Of a DNA stretch of 64,000 nt, positions 1-12,129 are shown in pieces. The notes under the pieces were generated by a model. The model saw only the letters and a list, made by a program, of their open reading frames with translations. It was not told the origin of the DNA and ran no database searches. Source of the DNA: Amaurobius ferox (lineage: Eukaryota > Arthropoda > Arachnida > Araneae > Amaurobiidae); the NCBI GenBank assembly GCA_951213105.1, contig OX578142.1, positions 122,788,731 through 122,852,730 on the forward strand. The letters are read 5' to 3'. Positions within the stretch are counted from its first letter, which is position 1, and each line of letters starts with the position of its first letter. The position numbers and the translations under genes are program-made.

Positions 1-409
1 ATAAAATATGGCTATTTAATGAAATAAATGAAATGTCAAGTTTGTATTGAGCCCAGAGAGGCATTGTTTACATGCATAAGAATTTATATGAGATATTAGT
101 TTTTGAATTGAAAGTAAGTTGACATGGTGTTATGTAATCATAGATTAAGATTGAATTTTGATGAAGAATTAAATGCCACATAAAATGAATTACTCGCACT
201 ATATAGTAAAAGATGAAAGTTTTTTTATTGCAATATACAAATATTTTATGTATTAAATAAAGCGATGTGATACCCCCTTTTTAGATCTATCTTTTATGAA
301 CAGTGTGTACTGTATTGATTATTCTTTTTTAGATGTTAGAGGTAAGTGAATAAAATTACAGGCATTGACACTATACAAGGCCATGTTTCACTGTTTTGAA
401 ATTTAATTG
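1..409. other. Unassigned AT-rich flank
   Basis: No open frame, RNA gene or clear repeat is seen here. This is host DNA to the left of the retrotransposon insertion; its last bases join the CTGAC target duplication. Confidence 0.5.
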
Positions 410-414
410 CTGAC

Positions 415-1284
415 TGTCATAAGGTAAAATTGTCCTTATCAAAAATTACCAGTATAGGACTTACCTATGATGCCGTCGCTAAGGGTGGAGCATGTAAGCT
501 CCCGGTCCTCAAGCTCGGATATAAACACACAAAACATAAAGAAATACTCATGCTTAATTGCTCAATTATTTTTACTATTTTGCTTAATATATATCCACTA
601 TAATCTGGAGTAATTATATTATGATTAAATCAATTATTTAAAGACACATAATACTAACAATATTACATTAATATATATTTACACACATAAAAAAAACATT
701 GACTTAAATTTCTTAAATAACAGTTTCCTTTAAACAATCTATGAAGAATAATTCTTATAGTTCAATATTTACGAACTCGTTCATATGATCTACTCATACG
801 AACTGGTAGTTAATTATCTTAATAATCGTTAAAGGTGTGCCTTCCGTGCTAATAGTGACAATTGAAAATCGGTTACCTCTACTCTTTGTTACGTGCATAT
901 TCGTGCCATCTCAATGATGTAGGAACATCGTTGCACTTCTCGTACTTGCACACGCTACCATTCTATTGCTCACAATCTACAGACACTTTTCACACAACCA
1001 AAAACATGATGCTGACCCGTTCGAAAGTTTTACGTCGACTAAAAAAACTCAGGTGCGTCTAGGACGCTGTCGAAATTGCATCTGTGGAAAGTTCTAGAAC
1101 ATTCTCTCAAACCTTTTTCTTTTCAGATTGTAGTGTCGTTGTTGATTCGTTGAAGTGACGAAGGGGATGCGCTGCTTATTTATGTTTGTATTGCCATTGG
1201 CTCCTTCTGCAGCATTTAAATAGCTCATTAGCTAGGTTGGCCTCCGTAATTTGAATTACGAAATGTCGTGCATGCCGTACGACA
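415..1284 (-). repeat. 3' LTR (element orientation)
   Basis: 870 bp, boundaries TGTC...GACA, the same in sequence as 10045-10914. On the minus strand it follows the polypurine tract at 1285-1298. It carries the same heat-shock element as the other LTR (1087-1104). Confidence 0.95.
1087..1104. promoter_or_regulatory. Perfect heat-shock element in 3' LTR
   Basis: GAAAGTTCTAGAACATTC reads GAA-nn-TTC-nn-GAA-nn-TTC: four alternating, exactly spaced heat-shock-factor half-sites. This is the canonical binding form for trimeric HSF. It is present in both LTRs because they are identical. Binding is inferred from motif only. Confidence 0.7.
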
Positions 1285-1298
1285 TTTATCCCCCTCTG
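1285..1298 (-). other. Polypurine tract
   Basis: Read on the minus strand this is a G-rich purine run (five consecutive G followed by ATAAA) directly abutting the TGTC start of the LTR at 1284. Position and composition are those of the plus-strand primer of an LTR retroelement. Confidence 0.75.
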
Positions 1299-4200
1299 CA
1301 TGAGATTAAATCTAGAATACGGTACAAAGCATATGCACTGAGAAAAATTGTCACAGGAAGTCACTAGTATCGTGTCCCACTGATACATCTATAAGAACTT
1401 GATGCACTGTTGTACTGAAGCACTAGAAACATATTGAGGTACCCTTGTCTGATACACTGCAAAGATATCTGTCACTAAAATGTTTATCACCGTACAGAAA
1501 CACAATATTGTCACATTGGAAGTATCTTACCAGCACGGAAGACACATAATTGTCACCTGGAAGGCACACTATTATCTGTGGGAAGGCACACTATTGATTT
1601 GAACCACATAGTCATTATAATACTGAATAATGTTCTGTATAAAATACATTGTTCTGTGATAATAATCATTGTTCTGTGATATCATTTTCACAGACCTGGT
1701 ACTTCAATAGCTGTATTGTTATAATGTTTCTACTTATAGTCTATTATAGAGTTCGACTGCAGAACATGTTATTTTTCATTTCAATTTATATACACGTTCA
1801 CAACATTACATTAAAATATACGCAAATCATTACCTTGATATCTTATCTTCACATACGTAAATAATTTTTTTTTTTACACAATTTTTTAGCTGTATATATT
1901 TCTTATTTGTAATACACATACATGTTATATAACTGTTTAAGCGTGTATCAATCATGGGTATTTTGCACATCATAATTATATCATATTACGTCTCGGCATT
2001 TAAAATATCAAATCTATATACTCATTTCGCTACTCCAAAATACTGCATCTCCACAATAACAAGTATGCCTTTAAATTTCCTCTTCGGCTGCCCCTTAGTG
2101 TGAAACAACTGCGCTGGCGGAAGGGGAGAAAAAGAAAAAAAGAAAAGATTTCGCTTGACCCGTAGCTTTCCTCTCTTCTCCTACGCGTTTCCACGGCAAC
2201 TGCGAACAATCGGTCATGCATGGCGATTTTCTGCGCCCCGACCCCCCGAAGCACGGAACGTTACATAAGATTGCAACTTTCAATCTCCTGTTCTGCCCAA
2301 ATAATCGTTATCGTTTGCGATTTTGGCGGTATATTCTTCACAAGCGCGGGCTTTTCAGACTGTCCGATCTTGACGGCTTACGCTCACATTGAAGTGAGAG
2401 GTTTTACGTGTATCCTTTTAAGGAATTTAATTACAATTATATTTTATGTGTATCATATTATATATTTATTTTACATATGTTGTTATTAATTCTATTTAAT
2501 TTAATATATATATATATTTTTTATTATTATTATCTTATAACCTTAACACAGATCTGACTGTTGAATTATTATTTTGATTTCATGTACTTTTAATTTATTG
2601 GATTTATTTATCCCTTGTTGCAACAACGCGTGATATATTATTTTATGTGTAGTATTATGAATATACCATGCTTTTGTTATGTTACTGATATAACTGACTT
2701 TATGTTCCCGTTTCAGCATAACTTTACATATTTATTTATTTAAATCTAATTCTTTCATATTTAATTTTATCTGTTATTTATTTCTATTTCCAGTGATGCT
2801 TAATTAATGCTATAGTTTATTAATAATACTCAATCATTTATCATTTACATACAAATCAATGTGTTTTCCTAATGTATTTTATTTTTTATATACCGGCCGG
2901 TATTTTTAAATAACTATAATTGCCTGCAATTATAATTTTAAATTTTGATACATTTATTGTATGCTTACAATAGAACTTTTTTTTTTGTATTATTCTCGTA
3001 CTATGCATGGGAGATTTTCTCCGATGTTTATTTTTTTTTTTTTTTTTTTGCCTGTCTATTTATTTTGAAGGTGAATAGCTTTCGCCGTACAATGGCCATA
3101 TATGGAGCTGTTACGCTGACTGTGAAGGATGGGACATTAATCCTATTTTATTGAAGTTTATTAATCCATTTATGTAATTAAATTTTATTTTGTTTTTTTT
3201 AGATTGCTTGTTTTCGTAAAAGGTCTGTATACACTATTTATGCAATATATATCTATTAATTTACTAATTATTATTTACATCAGCTGTGAGTGTTATTTTT
3301 GACTTCACACTTTTATTTATTTATTTATTTATGATTTTGCTTTTATTCTGTCAGCTTTTTATGAGGTATTTAATTAATACTTTTATGATTTTGAATATTA
3401 TATACTTGCATTTACCATGTTCCATGACTTTATTTTGCATTTTATTAATTATGTTATACAATTTTTTCAAGACCCGTACAAGAAAAGGAAACAGTGCATA
3501 TACTTCATCAGCATGTTACCATTGGAAACAAAATTTGCCACTTCCTCGTTGACCTCTACAGCCATTCATCATCTGTTATCAATAAAGACACATGACCATC
3601 AAGATTCTTGAATTGCCAACTCCCTATTACGACACTCCTACCCTTAATTCATCAGTCACCGTACAAGTAATACAAATTGAAAGTACGTAAAATTTATTTA
3701 TTTCTCTCTCTCTCTTTCTTACAACACATGTTAGTTTATTTTATTTTAGAACATTGAGGGGTATTGTATGTATTATTTATCACTTCTACATATTTTTTCT
3801 GATATTTATTGCTCTATATATAAGTTATGTATCTATACATAAATGTTTATTTATTACCTATATTTTTGTTTTATCCTCATATTTACAAAATCCTCATATT
3901 TATTTTACAAAATGAATCTCCCTGCTCTTATCCCCACTTACATAGTATTTGACAATGTCCATTTTTATAACGGAGACTAATTTTTATTTTGTTTGGAAGG
4001 GAAAAAACATTTATTTACTATTTTATGTTGTACACGTTGATACTTATTGACAACATTACTGCTAACCAGTCAACCCGCTGATAAACTTTCCTACTGTTAT
4101 TTTTTTTTGTTGCTGTTGTTGCAGAAAAATCCATGATTTAAAAATTCCTATCCGCTGGACTTGCCTTCCTCCAGACAATTTTTTTTTGAAGTTTTATTTA

Positions 4201-4701
4201 ATTTTGCGATTTTGTTGACTACCGTGCATTTTGGATAACTATCATGCCTATCCTCACACTAAGTCTTCACTACTACACACTTTTCCTCAACACTACAGTT
4301 TTCACAATATACCATACATAATATACAATACACAATACATACTAAAATAACCATATACTTTTGCTGCCCTATGTTTTGCACATATTGTGGCACTATGCTA
4401 TTTGTAACACACTTGTTGTCTATTTACTTATTTATCACTTAATTTTGAAAGTTGCTCTATCTACATAAATTTTCTATTATTATAATTATATTCATTTTCT
4501 TTACATTAATCAAAAATATCTATTTGTAGACTACCTTCCAACTTAATTTTTACATTTACTGTAGACTACCAAAATTATTTCAAAATGCTTTCCAATTTAA
4601 TTTCCAAATATTGTAGGAAACTAATATATTTTATAATACCATCTAATTTAATTTAAAATTCATTATAGACTGCTACACATCTTGTAGAATGCTTTCCAAT
4701 A
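1299..4701. other. Long non-coding 3' region of the retrotransposon
   Basis: About 3.4 kb between the pol stop and the polypurine tract. Mostly AT-rich with T tracts and no long open frame on either strand, so there is no env gene. A GC-richer island near 2090-2400 interrupts it and contains an RFX-like X-box. The island could be captured host DNA; this is inference. Confidence 0.6.
2187..2200 (-). promoter_or_regulatory. RFX X-box-like motif
   Basis: GTTTCCACGGCAAC, on the minus strand GTTGCCGTGGAAAC. It matches the inverted half-sites of an RFX X-box with a two-base spacer. It sits in the GC-richer island inside the retrotransposon. Confidence 0.35.
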
Positions 4702-7700
4702 CTATTTTTTGCGTGTCCTCAGATTATAACGTCTAGTACTCCCATCATTTGGATTATTGGCGTTATATTCTTTGTTTACATGCGATTGACTTCTGTCAAC
4801 AGTTCGCCGTGTTTGTTTACTTTGTAAATACTTTTTACGCGGCTCTGCTTTATATAATTTATTCGCGTGAACAACTATCCATTTTTTATTTGGATCGTTC
4901 ATAGGTGTGATAGCGTAATTATTGTTACGGATCACCTTTACGATGCGAAATGGTCCTTGAAATTTTTTTTGTAATGCTGTGGTGGGTCTGAGGTTTTTTA
5001 AATATACAATTTGTCCTTTTAATAATTTCTGCTGTCTAACTCTTTTAAAAATTCTTTCTTGGCGACTTTGGGCTTGAATTTGTTTTCGTTTTGTATATCT
5101 ATTAATTTTTTCCGCTAAAGTAAGTGCTTCACTGACGTCATTATCATATTCAGTTTTAGTTAAATTCGGACTGTCATCCGGGTCCGCTATTTCCAGATTA
5201 TTTTCTCCGGGTAATTTCAAATCTCTGGTAAGAAACAAAATAGCGGGACTGTGGTCTATATTTGCGCTGGGTGTCGCATTATGAAATAATTTGACATATG
5301 GCAAGACTTTGTGCCAATTAAATGTTTGGTCAGCCATTGCTGCCAAAGAATTTTTTATTCCCAAGTGGCTTCTTTCTAAAATTGCATTTGAGCTGGGTTT
5401 GTAAATTGAAGTATATTTCAATTTTATACCATGTTGCTCTGCGAATTTTTTAAATTCCTCGCTTTTCAGTTGCCGAGCTTTATCGGTCAGCAGCCACATA
5501 GGAACGCCATTTTGTGAAATCCAATTCGTTAGGACCTGTAATACACTCGCAGTTGTAATATTTCTCACGGGTACTGCCTCCAGGAATCTCGAGTAATGGT
5601 CTATCATCGTTATGATGTACTCGTGCTGTCCGTTACTCCTCGGTAGCTTCCCTACAATGTCTAATGCCACCGTGTGATTTTGTTTACATGGACGTGGGAC
5701 ACGTTGTAATGCCATAGGTCTTATAGCCTTATTCTTGTAACATAAACATGCATCACATGATGCGCAAAAATTTTTTACATCACTGTATGCCCCTTTCCAG
5801 TAATACTTTCTATTCAGAATTTGATATGTTTTTTCTACTCCAAAATGTGGTGTATGAGCTAACTCAATAACTGCAAATTTTAGACTATGAGGTATTAGAA
5901 TTCTGTCGTTTTGCAAAGGATTTCTGATATATCTAGCAGTCTTTATCATAATTAAACCCGTATTTACATCTTTATAGTATTTATTTACATATTTTGGCTG
6001 TTTACATTTTGCATTTAGTCCGTTAATAATTTTCTTTATCTCTCTATCTTTTGCTTGCTCTTCTAAAATTTTGGCTATTGTTATAGCGCTGTCATTAGCA
6101 ATAATGTTATTTATTAATTTAGTCTTAGTTTGTTCAGAAAAAATTTGGCGTGACATAAAATCACTGGGATTATCTTGTCCTTTAATGTATTTGATGTCAA
6201 ATGAATATTGTTGTAAATTTAATAACCATCTTGCGATTAAATCAGAATTTTGATTTTCCAAATGTATAAAATGAGTTAAAGCTTTAGAGTCGGTCAAAAT
6301 TGTGAAATGCGTACCATATAAAAAATCTTTGAAATGTATTATAGCGTCGTGAATTGCTAGCAATTCTAGTTTCATGCTCGGATATTTCTTTTCACTGTCT
6401 GAAAGTTTCCTGCTATAATACTCGATAGGATGAAAATTTCCATTCACTGATTGAAGTAAAATTCCTGACGCGGCTACTTTTGAACAATCAGTTGACAAAA
6501 AGAACGGCTTTGACATATCAGCTGCCTTGACTACCGGTTTCGATAAAATCGCGTTTTGCAATGTTACAAACACTTCATCGCATTTCTCCGTCCATATAAA
6601 TTTTTTATCTTTCTTTGTTAATTCAATTAATGGATTGCATAGTTCAGAAAAATTTGGTATGATCTGCCTAAAATAATTACATAAACCTAAAAATGATTTT
6701 ACTTTTTTTACTGTCGTTGGCACAGGGAAATTCGTTATTTTTTGTACATTATCATCTGAAGGTGTTATGCCTTCCTTACTTATTTTAAATCCTAGAAATT
6801 TAATGTTCTCTTTACACATTTGTAATTTTGAAGGGTCAATGGTTAAACCAAATTTAGCTAATCTCGAAAATACCGTTTTTAATTTCTCCAACATTTTCTC
6901 GAATGAATTTGCGGCAATTACAATGTCATCTAAATAAAATTCAATTTTCTGATCTTTTAAATCTCCTAAGCATTTCATCATTAGTAATGAGAAATAGGCT
7001 GATGAGTTTTTTGCGCCAAAAGGCATTCTATTAGGGCTATAGGCGGCTTCCTTCGTTACGAATGTGAGTATCGACCCATATTCAGGTTTGATTTTTATCT
7101 GAAAAAACGCGGCTTTTAAATCAATTACAGTATATAATTTGTGGCCTGCGATGTTGTGCAGAATGTCGCTAATTTTACCAATATTTACGGGCAGTAATTC
7201 AGTAATTTGATTAAGTAGCCTGTAATCTACGGCTAAACGATATTTTTGTTCTTTATTGGCATTATTACTATTAATACTGGCTTTCTTCTTTATCAATAAG
7301 CATGGGAACGCATAATTACTTGTAGATTTTTCTATAATTCCAGCTTCACACAATTGTTTTATCTCACTTTCGAGTACAGGTTTTAACATTTTTGGCAAGG
7401 GATAAGGTTTACACTGAATTGGGTATTGGTGTAGTAAATTAAATTCCGGTACTATTTCTTCCGTCATTCCCAGCGTTTTGTATGATTTCGAAAATACATC
7501 ATAATTTTGTAACAGTAATTTTAGCAATATATGTTTTTCATTTTCTTGTAAGTGATCTAGTTTAAAATCTTGCGGTGTTAATTCCGCTTTTCGTAATGCT
7601 GAAATATCAATTTTTTGTGGGTCATTTAAGCTTTCGATATTGTTAATCTGTAAAATTTTATCAGTATCATGTTTTTCTTCACAAATTTCAAACTGCGGTG

Positions 7701-8540
7701 TTACAGTACCAAATATCATATTTTTATTTAGATGAATCTCTTCTTCTGTTTTGTTTGTTAAAAGAGTAGAAATAAATTTTCTATTATTTACATAATGTAA
7801 AGAATGCTCAGCGTGTAAATCTTTTAATGAATTTGTAATATTTAACAATACCTCCTTATCCTCAAAATGGTTTTCATTTAATTTTAATTTTATTGATTTT
7901 GTTTCTTTAGGTAGTAATTTAATTTTATGCGCTAAGCTTGCATTTAAGCATTGAATATGTTCAACTCTTGTATAATTATTTTCTGGTTGCTGTGCTTTTT
8001 TCTGATTTTTGTCTTGAAATGGTATAGATATGGATTCTTTGACAAACTTTAATATTAATTTATTTGTGTCAATTATGGCATGATGATTTTTGAGAAAATC
8101 AAATCCTAAGATTATTTCATAAGGGGTGTTATTTAATTGTTTAGTTATGAAAAAAGAATTTTTGCATCTTTTGTTTTCAATTTTAAAGCTAAAGCTGATG
8201 CATTTTGAAAATTGAATGTTTTCTTTGGTCATAGTCTGTATTTTTACTTGTCTAGATAAATAGTTAATTTTAATTTTATTTTTGATTTTTTGAAAAATGT
8301 TATCTGATAATAAAGTGACACTTGCGCCACTATCTATGAGAGCCACTGTTTTTATATTTTCTAAATTAATGTTAATCATTGGCAATGCGTCACTCTGTCC
8401 ATATGTTGAATTCAGTAAATGTTCATTTAAATTCTGTGCATCCTTATTAATTTTGCTTGCAATTTTATGGGATCTCGAATCCTTATTTGATGCCTTATAA
8501 CTTTCTGTTTGTCTTTTATTTCGAGGTCCCTTTCTTAGTT
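4702..8540 (-). CDS. pol: Pol polyprotein (protease, reverse transcriptase, RNase H, integrase)
   Basis: The pol frame is open from the gag/pol frameshift site to the stop at 4702-4704, about 1,278 codons after the slip. It is in the -1 frame relative to gag, so it is expected as a Gag-Pol fusion of about 1,661 residues and needs no start of its own; the first in-frame ATG lies near 8379. Numbering from 8385: aspartic protease DSGA near residue 18; RT with VDYR near 385 and YLDD near 482; RNase H with an STDCS-type first acidic residue near 628 and a later TDSKAL; integrase HHCC zinc finger near 845-885; catalytic D near 908, D near 967 and E near 1002 (35 residues apart); then a GPF-type C-terminal module and a basic tail. 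No stop or frameshift breaks it. Family: Ty3/gypsy (Metaviridae). Confidence 0.95.
8469..8530 (-). promoter_or_regulatory. Stem-loop downstream of the gag/pol slippery site
   Basis: On the minus strand, 8530-8520 (GGGACCTCGAA) can pair with 8479-8469 (TTCGAGATCCC). This gives an 11-bp stem with one C-A mismatch around a 40-nt loop. It begins 7 nt after the slippery heptamer, the spacing usual for -1 frameshift stimulators. A pseudoknot is possible but I did not resolve one. Confidence 0.7.
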
Positions 8541-9686
8541 TAAATATTCATTATTCTGATATTGCCTATGATTGCTTTCATAATGTGGTCCATTATTCTG
8601 ATATGATCTTCTGTTATTATTTTGAAATTGTCTGTTATTTCCTGCACGACGCCGTATTCCCCGGTTATTTATGAAATTACCTCTTCTGAAATTCGCCCTA
8701 CTATAGTGTGCATAATTATTTTGAATAGTGGGTCTTTGTTGAAAATTGGTAGTTTCTTGATTGCTGTTTTCATTTGTGAATGCCCTTTTTAAATTATTTT
8801 GTACTTTTTGCAGCGTAAAACATTCTGACATCCAGTGATTGTTGCGACCGCACGCTATACAGAATTTCTGTGGCGGCTTTTCTGCATTATTTTCAGTTTT
8901 TACATGATTTATTTCTACATTCTCAATTATTTTATTTTCTATTTCAATACTATTTATACAATCACTATCTTCCTCCAATGCGGATTCTATCACCTCAGCT
9001 ATTTTCACTGCTTCGTCAAAGGTTTTCGGGTCATTTTTTTTTATTTCTGTTCTTAAATCTTCTCTGACTATCTGCAAAAATTTAGTAAGTTTAATTTTCT
9101 CTGTAATTTTTTTTACATTTGCGTCCATTGTTTCATCTATTTCTAGAAAAATTATCGCCTGGTTTTCGATTTCTTGTGCAAGCTCCTTAATTGTCATATT
9201 TGGTAAATGTTTCAGATTGTTAAAATTGTTGTGTTTTTGCACTAATGTTTGTTTCCTTTCAAATTTGTTTTTTAATAACTCCATGAATTTTTCATATGAT
9301 TTTTCCTTTTGTAGAACAATATTCTCTGCCAAAAATTGTTGAGCCTTTCCTCTTAATCTAGATTTCATAATTATTACTTTCTCTTGTTCAGACCATGCTG
9401 TTAGATCCGATATTTCATTGAATTGCATTATAAAAAAATGCACGTTGTTGTCTTTTTGTCCATCAAATGATGGCAACATCTGCATAATTGGCAACGATGC
9501 ATTTTGTTGCGCTTGATTTGCGGGCATCTGTATCTGGATCGCGTTATTTGCTGCTGCCGAATTATCTGTTATACTGCTATTTACATTAATCTCCTGCTGT
9601 ATATTATCGATAATTGGAGCATCTTGCCTCGATCTTTTACTTAATTGCCTAGTTTTATTCGGCGCCATGATTTTATACACTGTCAT
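8535..9686 (-). CDS. gag: Gag polyprotein with CCHC zinc knuckle
   Basis: 383 residues. Forms the virus-like particle and packages the retrotransposon RNA. The centre is charged and helical-looking, as expected of a Ty3/gypsy capsid region. A single zinc knuckle C-x2-C-x4-H-x4-C (CIACGRNNHWMSEC) lies near residue 275, followed by an Arg/Asn/Gln-rich, basic nucleocapsid tail. The first ATG is at 9686; a second in-frame ATG at 9668 is followed by G and has the better initiation context, so either may be used. The stop TAA at 8535-8537 directly follows the slippery heptamer, so most ribosomes end here and a minority continue into pol. Confidence 0.92.
   Translation of the reverse strand: MTVYKIMAPNKTRQLSKRSRQDAPIIDNIQQEINVNSSITDNSAAANNAIQIQMPANQAQQNASLPIMQMLPSFDGQKDNNVHFFIMQFNEISDLTAWSEQEKVIIMKSRLRGKAQQFLAENIVLQKEKSYEKFMELLKNKFERKQTLVQKHNNFNNLKHLPNMTIKELAQEIENQAIIFLEIDETMDANVKKITEKIKLTKFLQIVREDLRTEIKKNDPKTFDEAVKIAEVIESALEEDSDCINSIEIENKIIENVEINHVKTENNAEKPPQKFCIACGRNNHWMSECFTLQKVQNNLKRAFTNENSNQETTNFQQRPTIQNNYAHYSRANFRRGNFINNRGIRRRAGNNRQFQNNNRRSYQNNGPHYESNHRQYQNNEYLN
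8538..8544 (-). promoter_or_regulatory. -1 ribosomal frameshift slippery site TTTAAAC
   Basis: On the minus strand the gag frame reads T TTA AAC followed at once by the gag stop TAA. This is an X XXY YYZ heptamer in the correct phase. Slipping back one base reads CTA AGA AAG and enters the open pol frame directly. Confidence 0.88.
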
Positions 9687-9847
9687 ACAATTCTGACTCT
9701 ATATTAAATATTTATGCTAATACATACATATATATACAATCATATAATACACATTTAAATTATCATTTTCATGCATTTTCTTATCATTCTACTGAGTTAT
9801 ATCTCATTATTAAATTCATTGTTAAATTAAATATTACATTCCACTTA

Positions 9848-9955
9848 TTATTAAATTCACTTTTATATTCAAACTCATTATTAAATTTAATATTATATTC
9901 AAACTCATTATTAAATTTAATATTATATTCAAACTCATTATTAAATTTAATTTTG
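9848..9955. repeat. 30-bp tandem repeat in retrotransposon leader
   Basis: About 3.5 copies of an AT-rich 30-bp unit containing TTCAAACTCATTATTAAA. It lies between the primer site and gag, in the untranslated leader. Confidence 0.8.
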
Positions 9956-10008
9956 CCTTTTACTTATATATTTTACTTTCTCTTATGAAAATTAATTCTC
10001 TCCGAGCT

Positions 10009-10026
10009 TGACCACATACGGCACCA
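10009..10026 (-). other. Primer binding site candidate
   Basis: On the minus strand TGGTGCCGTATGTGGTCA starts with TGG, complementary to a tRNA 3' CCA end. It lies 18 nt from the LTR edge. The tRNA species was not identified. Confidence 0.5.
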
Positions 10027-10044
10027 ATTCGCGCGGCGACATCA

Positions 10045-10914
10045 TGTCATAAGGTAAAATTGTCCTTATCAAAAATTACCAGTATAGGACTTACCTATGA
10101 TGCCGTCGCTAAGGGTGGAGCATGTAAGCTCCCGGTCCTCAAGCTCGGATATAAACACACAAAACATAAAGAAATACTCATGCTTAATTGCTCAATTATT
10201 TTTACTATTTTGCTTAATATATATCCACTATAATCTGGAGTAATTATATTATGATTAAATCAATTATTTAAAGACACATAATACTAACAATATTACATTA
10301 ATATATATTTACACACATAAAAAAAACATTGACTTAAATTTCTTAAATAACAGTTTCCTTTAAACAATCTATGAAGAATAATTCTTATAGTTCAATATTT
10401 ACGAACTCGTTCATATGATCTACTCATACGAACTGGTAGTTAATTATCTTAATAATCGTTAAAGGTGTGCCTTCCGTGCTAATAGTGACAATTGAAAATC
10501 GGTTACCTCTACTCTTTGTTACGTGCATATTCGTGCCATCTCAATGATGTAGGAACATCGTTGCACTTCTCGTACTTGCACACGCTACCATTCTATTGCT
10601 CACAATCTACAGACACTTTTCACACAACCAAAAACATGATGCTGACCCGTTCGAAAGTTTTACGTCGACTAAAAAAACTCAGGTGCGTCTAGGACGCTGT
10701 CGAAATTGCATCTGTGGAAAGTTCTAGAACATTCTCTCAAACCTTTTTCTTTTCAGATTGTAGTGTCGTTGTTGATTCGTTGAAGTGACGAAGGGGATGC
10801 GCTGCTTATTTATGTTTGTATTGCCATTGGCTCCTTCTGCAGCATTTAAATAGCTCATTAGCTAGGTTGGCCTCCGTAATTTGAATTACGAAATGTCGTG
10901 CATGCCGTACGACA
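10045..10914 (-). repeat. 5' LTR (element orientation)
   Basis: 870 bp, same sequence as 415-1284. On the minus strand it holds TATA-like AT stretches (near 10804-10814 and 10841-10853), a CCAAT motif on the minus strand (CCATTGG at 10824-10830) and the heat-shock element (10717-10734). The promoter start was not resolved. Confidence 0.95.
10717..10734. promoter_or_regulatory. Perfect heat-shock element in 5' LTR
   Basis: Same four-unit array as at 1087-1104. In element orientation it lies about 180 bp into the LTR, probably just downstream of the transcription start. HSF sites work in either orientation. Confidence 0.7.
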
Positions 10915-10919
10915 CTGAC

Positions 10920-12129
10920 CAAGGGTCAAGCTTAATATTAATATTTACAAATTTCGTGTCTTATTCTCTTTACCTTTTGACATAATTGATGTCATGTTTT
11001 AAAATAGTTGAAATTGCAATTGATTGAATTGATGTTAAGTAATTTTAAAGTATTGAAACTGATTTGATGTTACGAATTTTAACGTAATAGAAACTGTATA
11101 AGTAATGTCGGTAATTCTGCAGTATGAAAATAGAATGAACGTAGTTTGGGTTAGAAGTCGGATAACGTTTGCTTAATCAAGAGGGTAGAGGAACATGGAG
11201 GTTAAATCGCGAATCTAAGGGTTTTTGTATGGAGTTTAAATTGTAAAAATGTTAGGAATGGAAAGTATGCATCACAAAAATATCTTGATCAAAGGGATCG
11301 GATTAGGTGAGTGCAAGATTTCATGATTGAAGTCAGTTGAGGCAGAAAGAAGCTTTATTTTTTAAATGACATAAAATTAGAGGTATGTAATTGAATTTGA
11401 AGTAGGTGAGATCAAAGCAAAATAGAAATGGAAGAATGGTTCGTAAAAATAGTTTATAATCGAAAAATGTACAAAAGTATAGACTGAAATGTATTTCTAT
11501 TGTCATTGATCCTATTTGTATATAAAAAAAATGTGATTTATGTGCAAATTTGTTTTATGTTTCGCGATCATTCTAAGAGACCGTCTAAGGTCCAGTTCTT
11601 GAATCATTGTTAAAAAAGTTTAATTTTGTCCTGTATTGAGACAGTTTTTCTCCCTTGGATTATTCCAAACAATTTTGTAAGAAATGACCGCATGAGGTCT
11701 TGAAGCAACGACGAAAGGGTCGATTGCTCAGAATGGAGATGGAAGAAGTTGCATCTTAGATCTGCCACTCAGCTCTGTGCAACTAGCCTGGTGATAGTTG
11801 GGGTCCGGCAGTTAAATCTCACATCGATAGGAAATAAGAGAGAGTCGGAGATGTAGGAATTTGGCTTTTGACTGTCGAAGAATGGGGTAAGTGAGGTAAT
11901 TTTGCACGATCGATCCCGTTTAGAGGGATCTCGCGGGCAAAATTTTATGTTGGTTGGGACGTGTGTGAGGTCTAAATAACCTTACAATTATTATTTACCC
12001 CAGTTTTCATTATAGTTTACGTTTTTATTCTAACCATCCTAATTGGTTCAGTATTAGACGAATCACCGGCCTAATCAGCATTTTGTGTGTTCCAACTTTT
12101 AGATTAGGATAGGTTTTGGACCGGAAGAG
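10920..12129. other. Unassigned region
   Basis: No gene, RNA or repeat recognised. Base composition rises in GC near 11690-11960, but no open frame or splice pattern is convincing. Confidence 0.4.

Larger units (their letters stand above)
410..10919 (-). mobile_element. Complete Ty3/gypsy-type LTR retrotransposon with target duplication
   Basis: Two direct repeats of 870 bp (415-1284 and 10045-10914) begin TGTC and end GACA. They enclose gag and pol on the minus strand. The 5 bases CTGAC stand immediately outside both LTRs (410-414 and 10915-10919), the target duplication expected of this superfamily (4-6 bp). I read the two LTRs line by line and saw no difference, which implies a very recent insertion. 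Domain order in pol (protease, RT, RNase H, integrase) is that of Ty3/gypsy. No env-like frame is present. Between the pol stop and the polypurine tract lie 3.4 kb of non-coding DNA, long for this group. Gag, the frameshift signal, pol, primer site and polypurine tract all look intact, so the copy may be active; that is inference. Confidence 0.95.

Noticed and set aside
1299..4701. env gene of the gypsy element
   Set aside because: No minus-strand frame of useful length, signal peptide or transmembrane pattern.
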